From contig JAGXJF010005127.1 in NCBI GenBank assembly GCA_019208055.1, positions 1 through 64,000 of the forward strand: a stretch of DNA of 64,000 bases. The letters are read 5' to 3'. Every line of letters starts with the position of its first letter. Position 1 is the stretch's first letter. This document shows positions 47,601 through 57,905 of this stretch, one piece after another. A model generated the notes under the pieces. The model had not been told where the DNA came from and searched no databases. It saw only the letters and a list, made by a program, of their open reading frames with translations. Made by a program: the position numbers and the translations under genes. Source of the stretch: Stipa capillata (taxonomy: Eukaryota > Streptophyta > Magnoliopsida > Poales > Poaceae).

Positions 47601-49057
47601 TGTTCAGCTGCAATCTTCATAAGTTCTCGGACATAAATAGCCAGGATAGGTCTCAAATTCTCAATTGCTGCTGATTTAACAAAGAATGTTGACGCCGACT
47701 CTGCCAAAGATGCCTCAGCTGTTAGTTTATACCACTCTATCATGAATTAGCTGTCATAAAAAAAAGAGGTTGATAAAAAATTATTCTCTTTCTTGCGACG
47801 GAAAGAATTATTTGCAATAACAGCGTAATTTACTGATTGAGTAATTGTTTTCTACTCTCCAAAACTGATAGTGTTCCTTTTTTATGCAGGTCGGCTGGAA
47901 AGCAAATGGTTCAGCAGCCTTGCCGGCCAAGCGGAAGAACCCTAACATCCCCGCTGCATCCACCAAGAAGCAGAAGCCGGACCTGACCTGCACGGTGTGC
48001 GGCATTACGTTGAACGGCGAGAAGGCCTTGCAGGATCACCTCAAAGGGAAGATCCACATGAGGAAGGCTGCCGCGACTGCGCAGCTGACGACGCCCGAGG
48101 CGACAGAGCACGAGGAACTGCAGGAAGGCGGCGGCTACACGCCGACGAAGCTCACGATGCTGACCAACGCCGGGACGATGCACGAGGTGACGCAGATGGA
48201 CGGGTTCGTCCTGTGCGAGGTGTGCGACGTGAGAACCGCCGACCGCGTCACCATGATGTGCCACCTCGAGGGAAGCAAGCACGCCTCCAAGGCCCAGCAG
48301 ATGCAGTGCTGCGAACCACCGGCGGCGGCGGTCGCGGCCGCAGCCACCGCTCCCAAGAAGAGCGTGAAAGGGCGGCACGGTGGTGATCCAGGGACGGTGG
48401 CCGTGGTCGAGGTCAATGGCGTGCCGCACACCGTGCGCCGGGTGGACGGCTCCCTGCTGTGCGAGTGCTGCAACGTGAAGGTGCCGTCGACGTCGGAGAG
48501 CGTCATGCGGTCTCACTTGGCCGGGAAGAAGCACACCAACAAGGCGATAATCAAGGACGTGGCTGTCGCCACCAGATCCGACATCCCCGCGGCTCCAGGA
48601 CATGAGGTGGAGAGGATTGGTGCTGCGGCCGCTTACTCGGGCAACGTCGGTGGCTCGGAGTCGCTGGTGGTGGACGTCGGCGGCGCGCAGCACGTCGTCA
48701 AGATGGTCGATGGCTTCCTCCTCTGCGCGTGCTGCGACGTAAAGGCACCGTCCGACTGCGTCATGAGGTCCCACTTGGCTGGAAAGAAGCACAAAAACAC
48801 GGCGATCAAGGTGGCCGCCGTTCATGTCAGTGCAGGAGGCAAGGAGGCGGCCTTGGCAGTTCAAGCCAAGTCCAACGAAGCCTCTGTCGACGCTGGCACG
48901 GGACGTACTACCCAAGGCAATGGCACCGCAAAGAGACAGGCAGCGGGAGACGTTGTGGCGGCGCCATTGCCAACACATCAAGGCGACGCCGCCGCCGCCA
49001 TCCCCACTTGTGCTGGTGCCTCCTTGGCGCCCATGGAAGTGTTAGAATTAATGGGCT
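44657..49057 (+). CDS. Multi-finger U1/matrin-type C2H2 zinc-finger protein
   Basis: Probably a nuclear RNA- or DNA-binding protein; the substrate is unknown. Exon 1 is 44657-44750 (MEFQYRAGDERSRSPPP). Exon 2, about 44860-45180, encodes SDPDELRRQAA and then ETLALEAEVRRELMEERIPM. These two parts are one base out of frame near 44983, where AGGAGAGG would need one more G. Exon 3 is 46028-46261, with finger CTVCGITTTGENALQDHLKG. Exon 4, 47890-49057, has four fingers of the form C-x2-C...H-x5-H (CTVCGITLNGEKALQDHLKG, CEVCDVR, CECCNVK, CACCDVK, each with a HLxGxKH-like end). All junctions are phase 0. Exons 3 and 4 begin with paralogous sequence, so the first finger was duplicated. The last six codons and the stop come from a copia LTR inserted at 49040. 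Confidence 0.8.
45930..46261 (+). repeat. Duplicated intron-exon unit, copy 1
   Basis: The intron end (CTGCTCTCCAGAAACTGA...CATGCAG), acceptor and exon with the first finger match 47800-48090 (CTACTCTCCAAAACTGA...TATGCAG and exon). The protein parts share LPAKRK, KQKPDLTCTVCGIT or KMQKPDLTCTVCGIT, and LQDHLKGK. Copy 1 retains an extra VSTGSAATSS segment. Confidence 0.8.
47322..47561. mobile_element. 240-bp foldback MITE in an intron of the zinc-finger gene
   Basis: The left arm (GCTCTTCTAAA..., CTCAAAGCATCCATGTGTAA, ATAGCAAAAAGGTATATTAG) is repeated in inverted order at 47483-47561. The target duplication is unclear. Confidence 0.7.
47800..48090 (+). repeat. Duplicated intron-exon unit, copy 2
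   Basis: Partner of 45930-46261, about 1.86 kb away in direct orientation. It forms the start of the long last exon. Confidence 0.8.
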
Positions 49058-49850
49058 AGGCTCAAACTTGTTTTGCATTTAATTCTAGATAAATCCCGAA
49101 GACCCACTCATACATAGTAAGGGCTAGTGGTTTTAGTCCTATATTGCTAGTTGAAGTGGAGGGAGACCACCTTATAAGGGTTGGGTGCCATATACCTCTC
49201 CGAAGCAATGTGAGTTGAGAAAGAGAAATACCACACGTGCGCGCTCGCTCGCCTCGCCTCGCCGGGCGAGGCGAGGGGCGCGCGCACACGACATGCGCTG
49301 TGAATGGTCCGGCGAATTCGGGCTCCTCGCTGGGCTGATTTTGGATAAGGATCCAAACCGAGTTCGGATCGTGCACCGTAACTGAGTTCAGATCGTGTCC
49401 GGAACGTGCGCCGTACTCGCATCCAAATCAGATCCGAAGTCGTAGTGGCTTGTCTATAAGAAGTCTTTTCTTCCAGACGAAATCACACCTGGAAAAATCA
49501 ATCTGTTCTCTGTTTTTCCACCCGCGCTGCGCCGTCGTCTAGGTCTTCTCCATCCCGTTCCTTGGCGTGCACCGAGCGACGGGAGAGCAAGTCTCCGAAA
49601 CCTTCCGCTCTTGAGATCTTGTACGGGAGAGAGGGAATAAGGTTTTTGGGAAGCGTCTACGCGACTGCTCGCTGCTGTTAGATCTACTGCGCTGCACCGA
49701 TCTCGTCTCGGCATTAGTCTCTTCGCTGCGCAGAGCCACGCTGTATCGGCCTCTTCCCTGCGGCAAGTTTCGCTACGTCGCTTCTTCACACCTTCGGTAA
49801 ATTCCTTTTGAAAATCTTTTTGAACCAAAAGATAGCAAATGTTTTTGGGA
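49040..49850 (+). mobile_element. Copia LTR truncating the zinc-finger gene
   Basis: TGTTAGAATTAATGGGCTAG at 49040 is a copia LTR start. The LTR has a TATA-like TCTATAAGAAG near 49455 and a GC-rich transcribed part. It provides the last codons and TAG stop of the zinc-finger ORF. The right end, the GGAAG target duplication and the internal region were not identified, so it may be a solo or truncated LTR. 49250-49285 holds a palindromic GCCTCGCCTCGCCGGGCGAGGCGAGG-type run (about 26 bp). Confidence 0.65.
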
Positions 49851-50250
49851 GCAAATTTTATTTTGGGGGTTTTCTGAGAACCGGTCAGCTTGAGGCCGAA
49901 AAAACCAAAGCAGAACCGGTTCTGGAGGGAAAACCGGAGGGTTTTCTGATTCGAGGGGGGGTGACATCAAAAGCGGAAAGCCGCTTTACGCCTCCACTTA
50001 AACTGGTACTGGGCCCGGACCTGGTTGGGGCCCGCCTGGCAGCGGCTTACAAGCCCTTACCGTTTAGGCGCACCTCTCCCCGGGTGGTCCCGACCTGTCG
50101 GTTGGATGAGCGGTGCTGCCGCTCGGGGTTGCGTCCGGCGGGAGCTCACGGCGGTCTCTCCGGCGAGGGAAGGGGCTTCCGGCCACGGTGGCTAATCAGA
50201 GCGGTTGAAGAGTTAAATCAGATCGGCATGAGATGGTGAGTTCAAAGGTA
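49851..50250. other. Unassigned GC-rich segment
   Basis: Lies between the copia LTR and the gypsy LTR. It contains short repeats (ACCGGTTCTGGAGGG, AAACCGGAGGG). It may be the rest of the copia element or the end of the gypsy LTR. No domain-bearing ORF. Confidence 0.35.
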
Positions 50251-51656
50251 TGGAGGAGCTCTCTGATTGTTGCGCATATGGCTCGGATTTTTGGCTTAGA
50301 GGCGGCAGAAAAAACCTTGAGCTTGAGTGGCAATAGCGAGTTTGCAAGCAAGGTGGGGTGGCCACCTGGGTTCTAGAGCACGGAGAAGAGTTGGGAATGG
50401 AGAGGCGAGCTCCCGAGCTTCCTTACATGGGCACGGTTGAGGGGACTTGCTTCGGTGCCCTCTGTGCTCGGCCGGGTCCATGGATGCGTCGTGGTGGTGG
50501 TCGGGGTGTGGGGTCCTGAGGTGGCGGCATACGCGACCGGCGCGGTGGTGCATGGCAGTGGGCTTTGGCAGTCCGGAGGCGAGGGGTGGCTTGTGGATGT
50601 CGACAAGCGGCATGGGGTTGATGCCGTGCGCGCTCAGGGCAAACCAAGATATGTCCTGTCCGGCATACACATGCACGCTTGTGCTCTGGTGCGGCAGGGA
50701 ATGCACTGGCGTGTCAACTGAGCTGAGGCAAGCCAAGGGAGTAAGATTGGGGAAGTGAAGCAGCCACTTGTGCAGAGAAGGAGTAGATAAGGGACATGCC
50801 AATGTCGGCATGAGGTGACATGGGAGTTGAATTGCAGAGAGGGTGGCTTCTATCCGAAGTAGAGATGATGGAGACAAGTTCCTGTGGGTAGCAAGGGCCC
50901 TGGTAGGAAGTTTGGGGTAGAAGGGAGAGGAGATAAGCTTGATTTCATGGAGAGAAGGAAAAATGCACCAGGTGTTCGATAGGGTTTCTGGCAAAACTTT
51001 GCACTGGACATAGGCATGTTTTTACACATTTGAGACTTTGGTACTGAGATGAGCATTGTGGAATTTCATGGGATTTTTCTAAACAAGATTTGGAAGGGTT
51101 GCAGTTCAAGGTGCAAATGTGACCTAAATTCAAATTTGGATGTATCCAAATATTTTTGAACTGGGCCCTCAAATATTATTTCATATTTGGGTGACAAATA
51201 GTTTTAGAAAGTTTATGAAATTTTTCTAGAATTTTTGGGTGGAAGAAAACACATGTGATATGGATTTTAGTGTTTCTGCCTAAGGGTTAATTAATTAAGG
51301 AATGGGACGACAGATTGAGTTTTAGGGTTTCGGGCGACGGCACGGTGGATATGAGGTATGAGGGAGATTAGGGGTCCTGTTTGGAGGGTCGGGAGCAAAG
51401 ATGGGTGAGTTGCCACTTAGGGTTGGGTTTTAGGGAGAGTTTGTGCATATACGGTGCGTGTGTCCGATTTAGGGTTTTGGGGTTTTATGCACATGCGATG
51501 ATGAGAAAAGCTTAGATGATTTCATGAGACGACATGCGTTGAGAAGCATTAGAAATCCAAATGATCGTGTAATATGATTGAAAACATATACGCATATACG
51601 CATCTATTAGGGTTTAGGTTTTCGAAAATCGGGATGCTGAAAATCAGGGTGTGACA
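50251..51656 (-). repeat. Gypsy 3' LTR (left edge uncertain)
   Basis: The right edge is fixed by GGGTGTGACA at 51647-51656, followed by a purine-rich tract on minus (TTAAGGGGATAGGTT). The start resembles that of long LTR 3, so the true LTR could be longer than drawn. Confidence 0.55.
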
Positions 51657-51667
51657 AACCTATCCCC

Positions 51668-52903
51668 TTAAATCAAATCTCGTCCCCGAGATTCTACAGA
51701 TTGGATTAGGTTAGGAAACTTTTCTGACAGAAAATCTTCTCGCTCCCAGGTTGCTTCTTCCTCAAAGTGATTGCTCCACTGAACCTTATAAAACTTGACA
51801 ACTTTGTTACGGGTGCGACGTTGTTGACTTTCAAGAATGCGTGTGGGTTGCTCCACGTAGGTGAGGTCCTTGCCAATGTCGAGACCCTATTACGGTACTT
51901 GCTGGGTGGGTGGTTCCAGACATTTCCTTAGCTGGGACACATGAGAGACGTTGTGAACTTCTGATAGTTCCGTAGGTAGCTCCAATTGGTAGGCGACTTC
52001 TCTTCTTTCCAAAATTTTGAAGGGTCCAACAAATCGTGGTGCCAGCTTGCCCTTGATGTTGAATCATTGAGTTGCCTTAAGAGGTGTTAATCAAAGATAA
52101 GCATAATCACTAGGCTTATAAGTGATGTCACGATGCTTAGAATCGGCGTAGCTTTTCTGCCTCGATTGAGCAATCTTTAATCGGTTTTGGATAAATTTAA
52201 CTTGCTTTTCGGCCTCCCAAAGGATGTCAGGGCCGAGGGTCTTTCCTTGGTCAGTCTCCGTCCAATTGAGAGGTGTTCGACATTTTCTTCCATAGAGAGC
52301 TTCGAATGGGGACATCTGCAGACTCGCTTGGTAACTATTGTTGTAAGAAAATTCGGCATATGGCAAGCATTCTTCCCAACTATCTCCGTACGTTAGAACA
52401 CAAGCTCTCAGCATATCTTCCAAAATTTGATTTACCCATTCAGTCTGTCCATCTGTCTGTGGGTGGTATGCTGTGCTGAAAGCTAGGCGGGTTCCTAGGG
52501 CTTCATGCAAACTTTCCCAAAATCTAGAGGTGAATTGGGTGCCTCTATCCGAGATGGTTTTCTTCGGCACACTGTGCAAGCTGACTATCCTGGTGAGATA
52601 GAGCTTGGCTAGTTGGTCTCCTCTGTAGGTGGTCTTGACCGGTAAAAAGTGTGCGACTTTGGTTAGTCGGTCAACGATGACCCATATAGAGTCGTTTCCC
52701 TTTCTAGTTCTTGGAAGTCCGGTAATGAAATCCATACCGACTTCGTCCCATTTCCAATCAGGTACCTTGAGAGGTTGCAGCAATCCTGTGGGCTTTTGAT
52801 GCTCAGCTTTGATGCGTTGGCACATATCGCACTTGGCAACGTAATCTGCTATCTCTCTTTTCATGTCATGCCACCAAAATTTACCCTTCAGGTCTTGGTA
52901 CAT
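51668..52903 (-). pseudogene. Gypsy integrase and C-terminal tail
   Basis: The main block (52091-52903) reads YVAKCDMCQRIKAEHQKPTG (zinc-binding CX2C), then the DDE core with VGMDFITGLPRTRKGNDSIW, TISDRGTQFTSRFWESLH and TAYHPQTDGQTEWVNQILED, so the three acidic residues are present. It stops at 52088-52090 (YAYL then TAA). The remaining tail lies in shifted frames (KLAPRFVGPFKILERREVAY) and ends with the chromodomain-like WSNHFEEEATWEREDFL (51668-51856). The enzyme would insert the cDNA; this copy is broken at the core-tail junction. Confidence 0.85.
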
Positions 52904-53084
52904 CTTCGTACCTCCCGGGTGAATAGAGTATCAGGATTCGTGGGCTTCCTTTAGTATGATCCCTTTTAACTCGTCGCATGTGGGCACGCATAAGCGGCCT
53001 TCAAACTAGAGTATGCCTTCGTTGTCTTCCATAAACTTGGATGATTTCCCAAGTTTTACTTTCTCTCTGATGCTTTTCATGCTG

Positions 53085-54330
53085 TCATGCATGCTCCTTC
53101 TGAGCTGCCTTAATTTGTTCTACCAAGGAAGGTGTCACTTCCAGGTTTGCGATGATTTCGTGATCGACTAGATCTAAATCACACTTCTTTGTTCCTTTGG
53201 GTGCTGATGGTTGCTTACTTCTTTTTGGGGTTTTGAACGTATAGGATTTCCTACTAAGGGCATCAGCTACCACATTTGCCTTGTCGGGTTGGTAGTGAAT
53301 TGCTAAGTCATAGTCCTTTATTAGTTCTAACCATCTCCGCTGCCTCATGTTCAGATCGGGCTGAGTGAAGATGTATCTTAAACTCTTGTGGTCTGTATAT
53401 ATTTCACAGCGATTACCGATGAGGTAATGCCGCCAAATCCTGAGGGCATGAACTACGGCAGCTAGTTCCAAATCATGTGCCAGATAATTTGCCTCGTGCG
53501 GGAGTAGTTGTCGGGATGCATACGTAACTACCTTTCCTTCTTGCATGAGTACGCTCCTAAGGCCGTGTCGGGATGCGTCACAATATACATCAAAGCTCTT
53601 ATGCAAATCCAGTAGCGTCAATACTGGTGCTGTCGTCAACCTTTTCTTTAATTCCTAAAAACTTCCTTCACACTTTGCTATCCATTCAAACTTCTTCTCC
53701 TTCTTAAGTAATTGCATCATGGGTCGAGCAATCTTAGAGAATCCTTCAATGAAATGGCGATAGTATCCAGCTAATCCCAAAAAGCTGCGGACTTCCGTCA
53801 CGGTTGTTGGTGGCTTCCAATCGAGTACAGCTTGAACTTTGCTAAGGTCAACTGCAATATCTCCAGCGGACACTATATGTCCAAGGAATCCTACTTCTTT
53901 CAGCCAAAATGCACATGCTGAACTTGGCATAAAGCTGGTGTTCTCGGAGCTTCTTCAAGACCAAATGCAGATGTTGCTCATGCTCCGCGTCTGATTTGGA
54001 GTAGATAAGAATGTCGTCTATAAAAACTACGACAAACTTATCCAGGTATTCCATGAACACGTTGTTCATGAGATTCATCAAGTAGGCGGGTGCATTGGTC
54101 AAGCCAAAATACATTACCGTATACTCGTATAGTCCATATCACATGGTGAAGGCGGTCTTGGGTATGTCTTGCGGTCGTATCTTCAATTGATGGTATCCAG
54201 ACCTTAGGTTTATCTTGGAGAAATCTTGAGCTCCATTCATTTGATCAAACAGGTCATCAATCCTTGTAACGGATACTTGTTCTTGATGGTAACATCGTTT
54301 AGTGCCCTATAATCCACGCACATTCACAGG
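53085..54330 (-). pseudogene. Gypsy reverse transcriptase and RNase H, frameshifted
   Basis: Read right to left: RT with the catalytic box VFIDDILIYSK (about 54030), YGLYEYTVMYFGLTNAPAYL, then a frame change near 53930 to VGFLGHIVSAGDIAVDLSKV and SFLGLAGYYRHFIEGFSKIA. After a stop at 53655, RNase H follows (53085-53639: FDVYCDASRHGLRSVLMQ, IYTDHKSLRYIF, HYQPDKANVVADALSRKSY). At least three frame breaks. The normal product copies element RNA into DNA. Confidence 0.85.
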
Positions 54331-55535
54331 ATTTTATCCTTCTTTTCCACGAATAACACTGGCGATCCCCATGGCGAGGTGCTGGGCCGAATAAAACCTT
54401 TTCCTTCCAACTCTTCCAATTGTTTCTTTAATTCTTCCAGAAGGTTGGCAGACATTCGATATGGTCTTTTTGCTATCGGGGCAGTCCTAGGTACTAACTC
54501 TATTGCAAATTCCAGATCACAGTCTGGTGGCATATCGGGCAGTTCTTCGGGAAACACATCCGGGTATTCTTGGACCACTGGTACCCATTCTAGACTTAGT
54601 TCCTCCAAATGGTTTAAAATACCATTCTTCAGTGGTGGTGAGTTAGCCGTAAAGCTTACTGTTGTTCCTACGGCATTGGTCAGGGTGATAGTTCTGCTAT
54701 CAAAATCTAGGGCACCTTTGTTATCGATTAACCAGTTTGTGCCTAGGATCACATCGAGACCTTGCGATCCTAATATTATCAGATCTGCCCAAAAGTCTAT
54801 CCCCCTTATGAGGATGCTAACATCCTTGCAGTAATACTTGGCCTCAATTTCAACTCCAGGGGTTCGGACAATCATAGGCTTGGTCATAAGATGGAAGGCA
54901 AGTTTGTTTTTCTCAACGAACTTTTGTGACACAAATGAATGCGATGCTCCGGAATCAAATAAAACAATTGCCATTACTGAATTAACAGGAAACATACCCA
55001 TGGCCACGTTTGGAGCGTCCTGGGCTTCTTCCGCATTGATGTGGTTGGCATGCCCCCTGTTGACCTTCTGGTTCCAGGAGCTATAGCTTCTGGTGGTCAT
55101 GTGGTGTTCCTGAGGTCGTCCGGCGGTAACTGCACCTTGCGAGGAGGGGTTCTGGAGCTTCTTCGGGCACCTGTTGGCAAAATGTCCTGGTTCTCCGCAG
55201 CTGTAGCAGTTGAGGCCTCTGGTGTTTCCTCCAGGGCTTGCGGAGGAATTGCTGTTGAACTTGCCACTAGGAGGGGCACGGTACGTGGGGGTGGAGCTGT
55301 CCTGGTGTTTTGCGAGTTGGCAGTTGGTATTTGGAGCGCTTTTCAAATTTGGAGCGCCGTGGGAGCGTTCGGTAGACGTCCATTGGCTCTTCTTGCGCTT
55401 GTGGATATCGCTTAGAATGTGGCGCTTCCCTTCTAGGATCAGTGCTTTGTTCACGAGGTCCTGCAGATCGGCATGTGGCTGGATAGCCAACTGATACTGA
55501 TATACTTCTTGCAGTCCATGCAGAAACTTTTCCAC
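54324..55535 (-). pseudogene. Gypsy gag C-terminus, zinc knuckle, protease and start of RT
   Basis: A 403-codon frame. It has CYSCGEPGHFANRCPK (CCHC knuckle, about residue 110), protease active site VLFDSGASHSFVSQKF (about 190), DVILGTNWLIDNKG, then the RT entry PYRMSANLLEELKKQLEELE and SPWGSPVLFVEKKD. It ends in TGA (54324-54326) immediately before MCVDYRALND. The family has an Arg there, so CGA to TGA is likely. Confidence 0.87.
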
Positions 55536-55568
55536 CTTGGCATCTTCGGTGTTGATGTCGGATCCGGC

Positions 55569-56300
55569 TTAACGGGCTAGTTGGTTGAATTTGTGCAGGT
55601 ACTCAGTTACCGTCATCGATCCTTGCTTGAGGGCTAGAAACTCCTGCTTCTTTATTCCAATCAATCCGGAAGGGATGTGTTGTTTGCGGAAACGTTCTTT
55701 AAAAATATCCCAGGTGATGACTTCTGCCCGCGTTTGTTGAGCGCAAAAGTTCTCCCACCAGGCAGCGGCGGGGCCATGCAGGTATTGTGACGCGAATAGA
55801 ACCTTCTCGCTTTCATCGCATCGGGCTACTTCTAGTTTGCGGTCGATGATGTGCAACCAATCGTCTGCGTCTAAGGGTTCGGCAGAGTGAGAGAAGATTG
55901 GTGGAAAGGTCCATTGAAATTCTGAGAGCTTGTTTGCATTTCCTCGTCCTCCCACCATATTGTTCTGGATAAGCTGCCTAATGTTCTCCTGGCTGTCCTG
56001 CCGGTTACGCTCCATCATCTGCAGTATCTGAGCAAGGGTGTCTCCCATTTCAGGGGGGTGGGGTAAGGGATGTTCAGACTCGGCACTAGCGTGCTCTGGT
56101 TCCTGCTGGGCAGTTGATTTCTGTCCAAGTTCTTCTTGTCCTGTTGCACGGGATCTGGATTGGCTACGAGCGCAGAATGCCTCACGTTGAGACACCGAGT
56201 GCTGAGAACTTGGTGAGCCTTTCATCCGTCCTTGTCCTTCTGGTTCACCGACCTTGACAAATGAATCGGCTTGACTGGCAGATGATTTCCTTCCACTCAT
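55569..56300 (-). pseudogene. Gypsy gag N-terminal part, ended by a stop
   Basis: ATG at 56300 (MSGRKSSASQADSFVKVGEP). It contains the retrotransposon gag domain (WLHIIDRKLEVARCDESEKV, ASQYLHGPAAAWWENF, FKERFRKQHIPSGL, MTVTEYLHKFNQLAR). TAA at 55569-55571 interrupts it. The next codons (AGSDINTEDAKVEKFLHGLQ) continue the same frame into the following ORF, so a single nonsense change separates them. Confidence 0.87.
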
Positions 56301-56618
56301 CTAGATGCTGCACAGAAACAGATGATGGGGGTCGAAGGTAAGATGGTTGTAGATGAGGGAGAAATATGGGGGTTCGGTGTTGCACAAGAACAAAACTGAC
56401 AGTGCACAATAGCGCAATTGTGGTTGGGGGTAACCCACCAAGATGCAATCAAACTTGCAAGAAAGCCATTGCATTACATACAGATAGGTGCCTAGGGGCA
56501 CTTATCCAACACACATATTCATACAAGTGCCTGCGGCATGGGGCTATGCCCAGATACAATACAACAAAATACACGCGATATAGGCTCCGGAAGAATACTT
56601 CCTTAGGTGCCATTAAAT

Positions 56619-57221
56619 CTAATCCACTTGGTTTACGTCCAAGTGGGCAGGCTGAGATGGGTTGACTTCGTCACGGATATCTCCGTCTTCGGAGGGATTG
56701 GGTGTGTTGTGGGGAGTGACCGGGGTATTCCTGCGGCGATGCGCGGCCCTAGTGGCTGCGGCATATACCATGAATAATCCCAGGTACTCAGATGGCCAAG
56801 CGTGCTGGTTGTCGCCGCCATTGGTGATAGGTACTCTGAGCAGGGGTGGATCTACCGGTGCTGGGGCACTGGTGGATGAAGTGGTGGAATCACGGGAGAG
56901 GAACTGGGCTTGCATCCGAACGATGGTTTGCCGAGTCAGAATCAAAGAGTCGGCAAGCTGCACGAACATGTCGTGCTGGGCGACAAGGTAGCAGGTCAGG
57001 TGGATCACCGCTAAGTCCTGCTCTGATTGGGTACTAGCAAAGGTGGCGGCATCTTCACCCACAGCACGGCTGGGGTAGAAGTGGAAGGCACGCCGGTTCA
57101 TGCTTGGAACCGTGTGGCGAAGGCAGGAAATAGCTTCCCAGGCGGACATCTGGATAGCCATATTGGGGGATGGCATGGATCTTCCAACGAAATGGAAGGT
57201 TGGAACTCCTTGGGTGCCGGC
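56619..57221 (-). CDS. Extra ORF in the gypsy leader, function unknown
   Basis: A sense-strand ORF of about 200 codons lying upstream of gag and downstream of the lost 5' LTR. It is cut on its N-terminal side by the copia insertion. It reads MPSPNMAIQMSAWEAISCLR, FYPSRAVGEDAATFASTQSE, QDLAVIHLTCYLVAQHDMFV, LADSLILTRQTIVRMQAQFL, then a Pro/Ser-rich segment and an acidic C-terminus. The middle looks like an amphipathic coiled coil. I do not recognise a domain. It is longer and more ordered in composition than a chance frame, but no function can be given. Confidence 0.5.
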   Translation of the reverse strand, partial: AGTQGVPTFHFVGRSMPSPNMAIQMSAWEAISCLRHTVPSMNRRAFHFYPSRAVGEDAATFASTQSEQDLAVIHLTCYLVAQHDMFVQLADSLILTRQTIVRMQAQFLSRDSTTSSTSAPAPVDPPLLRVPITNGGDNQHAWPSEYLGLFMVYAAATRAAHRRRNTPVTPHNTPNPSEDGDIRDEVNPSQPAHLDVNQVD

Positions 57222-57697
57222 TGTTGGGGAACGTGCTACGCAAAATAAAAATTTACCGCGCAAAATCCACCCCAAGATCACTATCGAGGTGCAGACAACG
57301 AGATCATACCTTCGACGATCACATCAATGCAGTGGAGAAGTTGACCGATGTTGATGAAGTCCGCAGACTCCCGCAGCTAGGTTATACCTCCCAGCCGCGA
57401 GAGCGATCTCCTCGCGAATAGTTCGCCCGATCGAACGCCGAAGTATACGACGTCTCCGAGGTATCCACGCGTACCGGATCAGCGACACCGCGGTAATGTG
57501 TGGACCAGCACACAAGAACAGCGGGGATCTACGAGAAGGAGAAGCAGCAGCGCGCCGGCAGCTATACTAGATCCAATCTAGAAGAGAGAGAAAAAGAAGG
57601 CTGTGGCCAATCTAGAGATGGCCGGCCTAGGGTTTAGGGCTGCTTCTGGGGCTGCCTCTGGGGCTGCTCGGGATACCCTTTGAGGTGCCCTGCCCCT

Positions 57698-57707
57698 CTA
57701 TTTATAG
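57698..57707 (-). promoter_or_regulatory. LTR TATA box
   Basis: CTATAAATAG on minus, a strong plant TATA match within the LTR, with GC-rich flanks. It would direct transcription leftward, with a start near 57670. Confidence 0.7.
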
Positions 57708-57780
57708 GGGTTGGGGCAGCTCTCCCTAGGCAGGTGGAGTTCTACTCCAGCAGGGACACCCTGTTGGAGTTGGAGTCCAA

Positions 57781-57905
57781 TTCCACCAGAACCTTCTAGA
57801 ACCTTCTAGAACTTCCGGAACCTTCTAGAATTTCTAGAACCTTCTAGAACCTTCTAGAATCTTCTAGAATCTTTCGGAACACTTTCGGACATCATCGGAA
57901 CCATC
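57781..57905 (-). promoter_or_regulatory. Heat-shock-element-like array in the copia LTR
   Basis: Seven TTCTAGAA and one TTCCGGAA, mostly 10 bp apart and joined by CC, giving an almost unbroken alternation GAAnnTTCnnGAAnnTTC. This is the consensus bound by heat-shock factor trimers. The array ends 74 bp upstream of the TATA box on minus. More degenerate GAA/TTC pairs (TTTCGGAACACTTTCGG) continue to about 57960. Confidence 0.65.

Larger units (their letters stand above)
50251..57221 (-). mobile_element. Ty3-gypsy chromovirus-like element, minus strand, truncated by copia
   Basis: On the minus strand the order is leader ORF, gag, zinc knuckle, protease, reverse transcriptase, RNase H, integrase and C-terminal chromodomain-like tail, then the polypurine tract and 3' LTR. 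The right LTR boundary is 51656 (TGTCACACCCTGATTTTC on minus). The left LTR boundary was not resolved. The 5' LTR is not in the window because a copia element has inserted at 57222. The domain order (integrase after RNase H, then a VQWSN...EEATWERED tail) fits the Tekay/Del chromovirus group. Confidence 0.82.

Noticed and set aside
47911..48981. 356-codon minus-strand ORF opposite the zinc-finger exon
   Set aside because: Shadow of the GC-rich coding strand; His/Leu/Gly-rich with no domain, whereas the + strand has four clear zinc fingers.
49851..50250. Organelle-derived insertion
   Set aside because: No recognisable plastid or mitochondrial gene or rRNA sequence in the GC-rich stretch.
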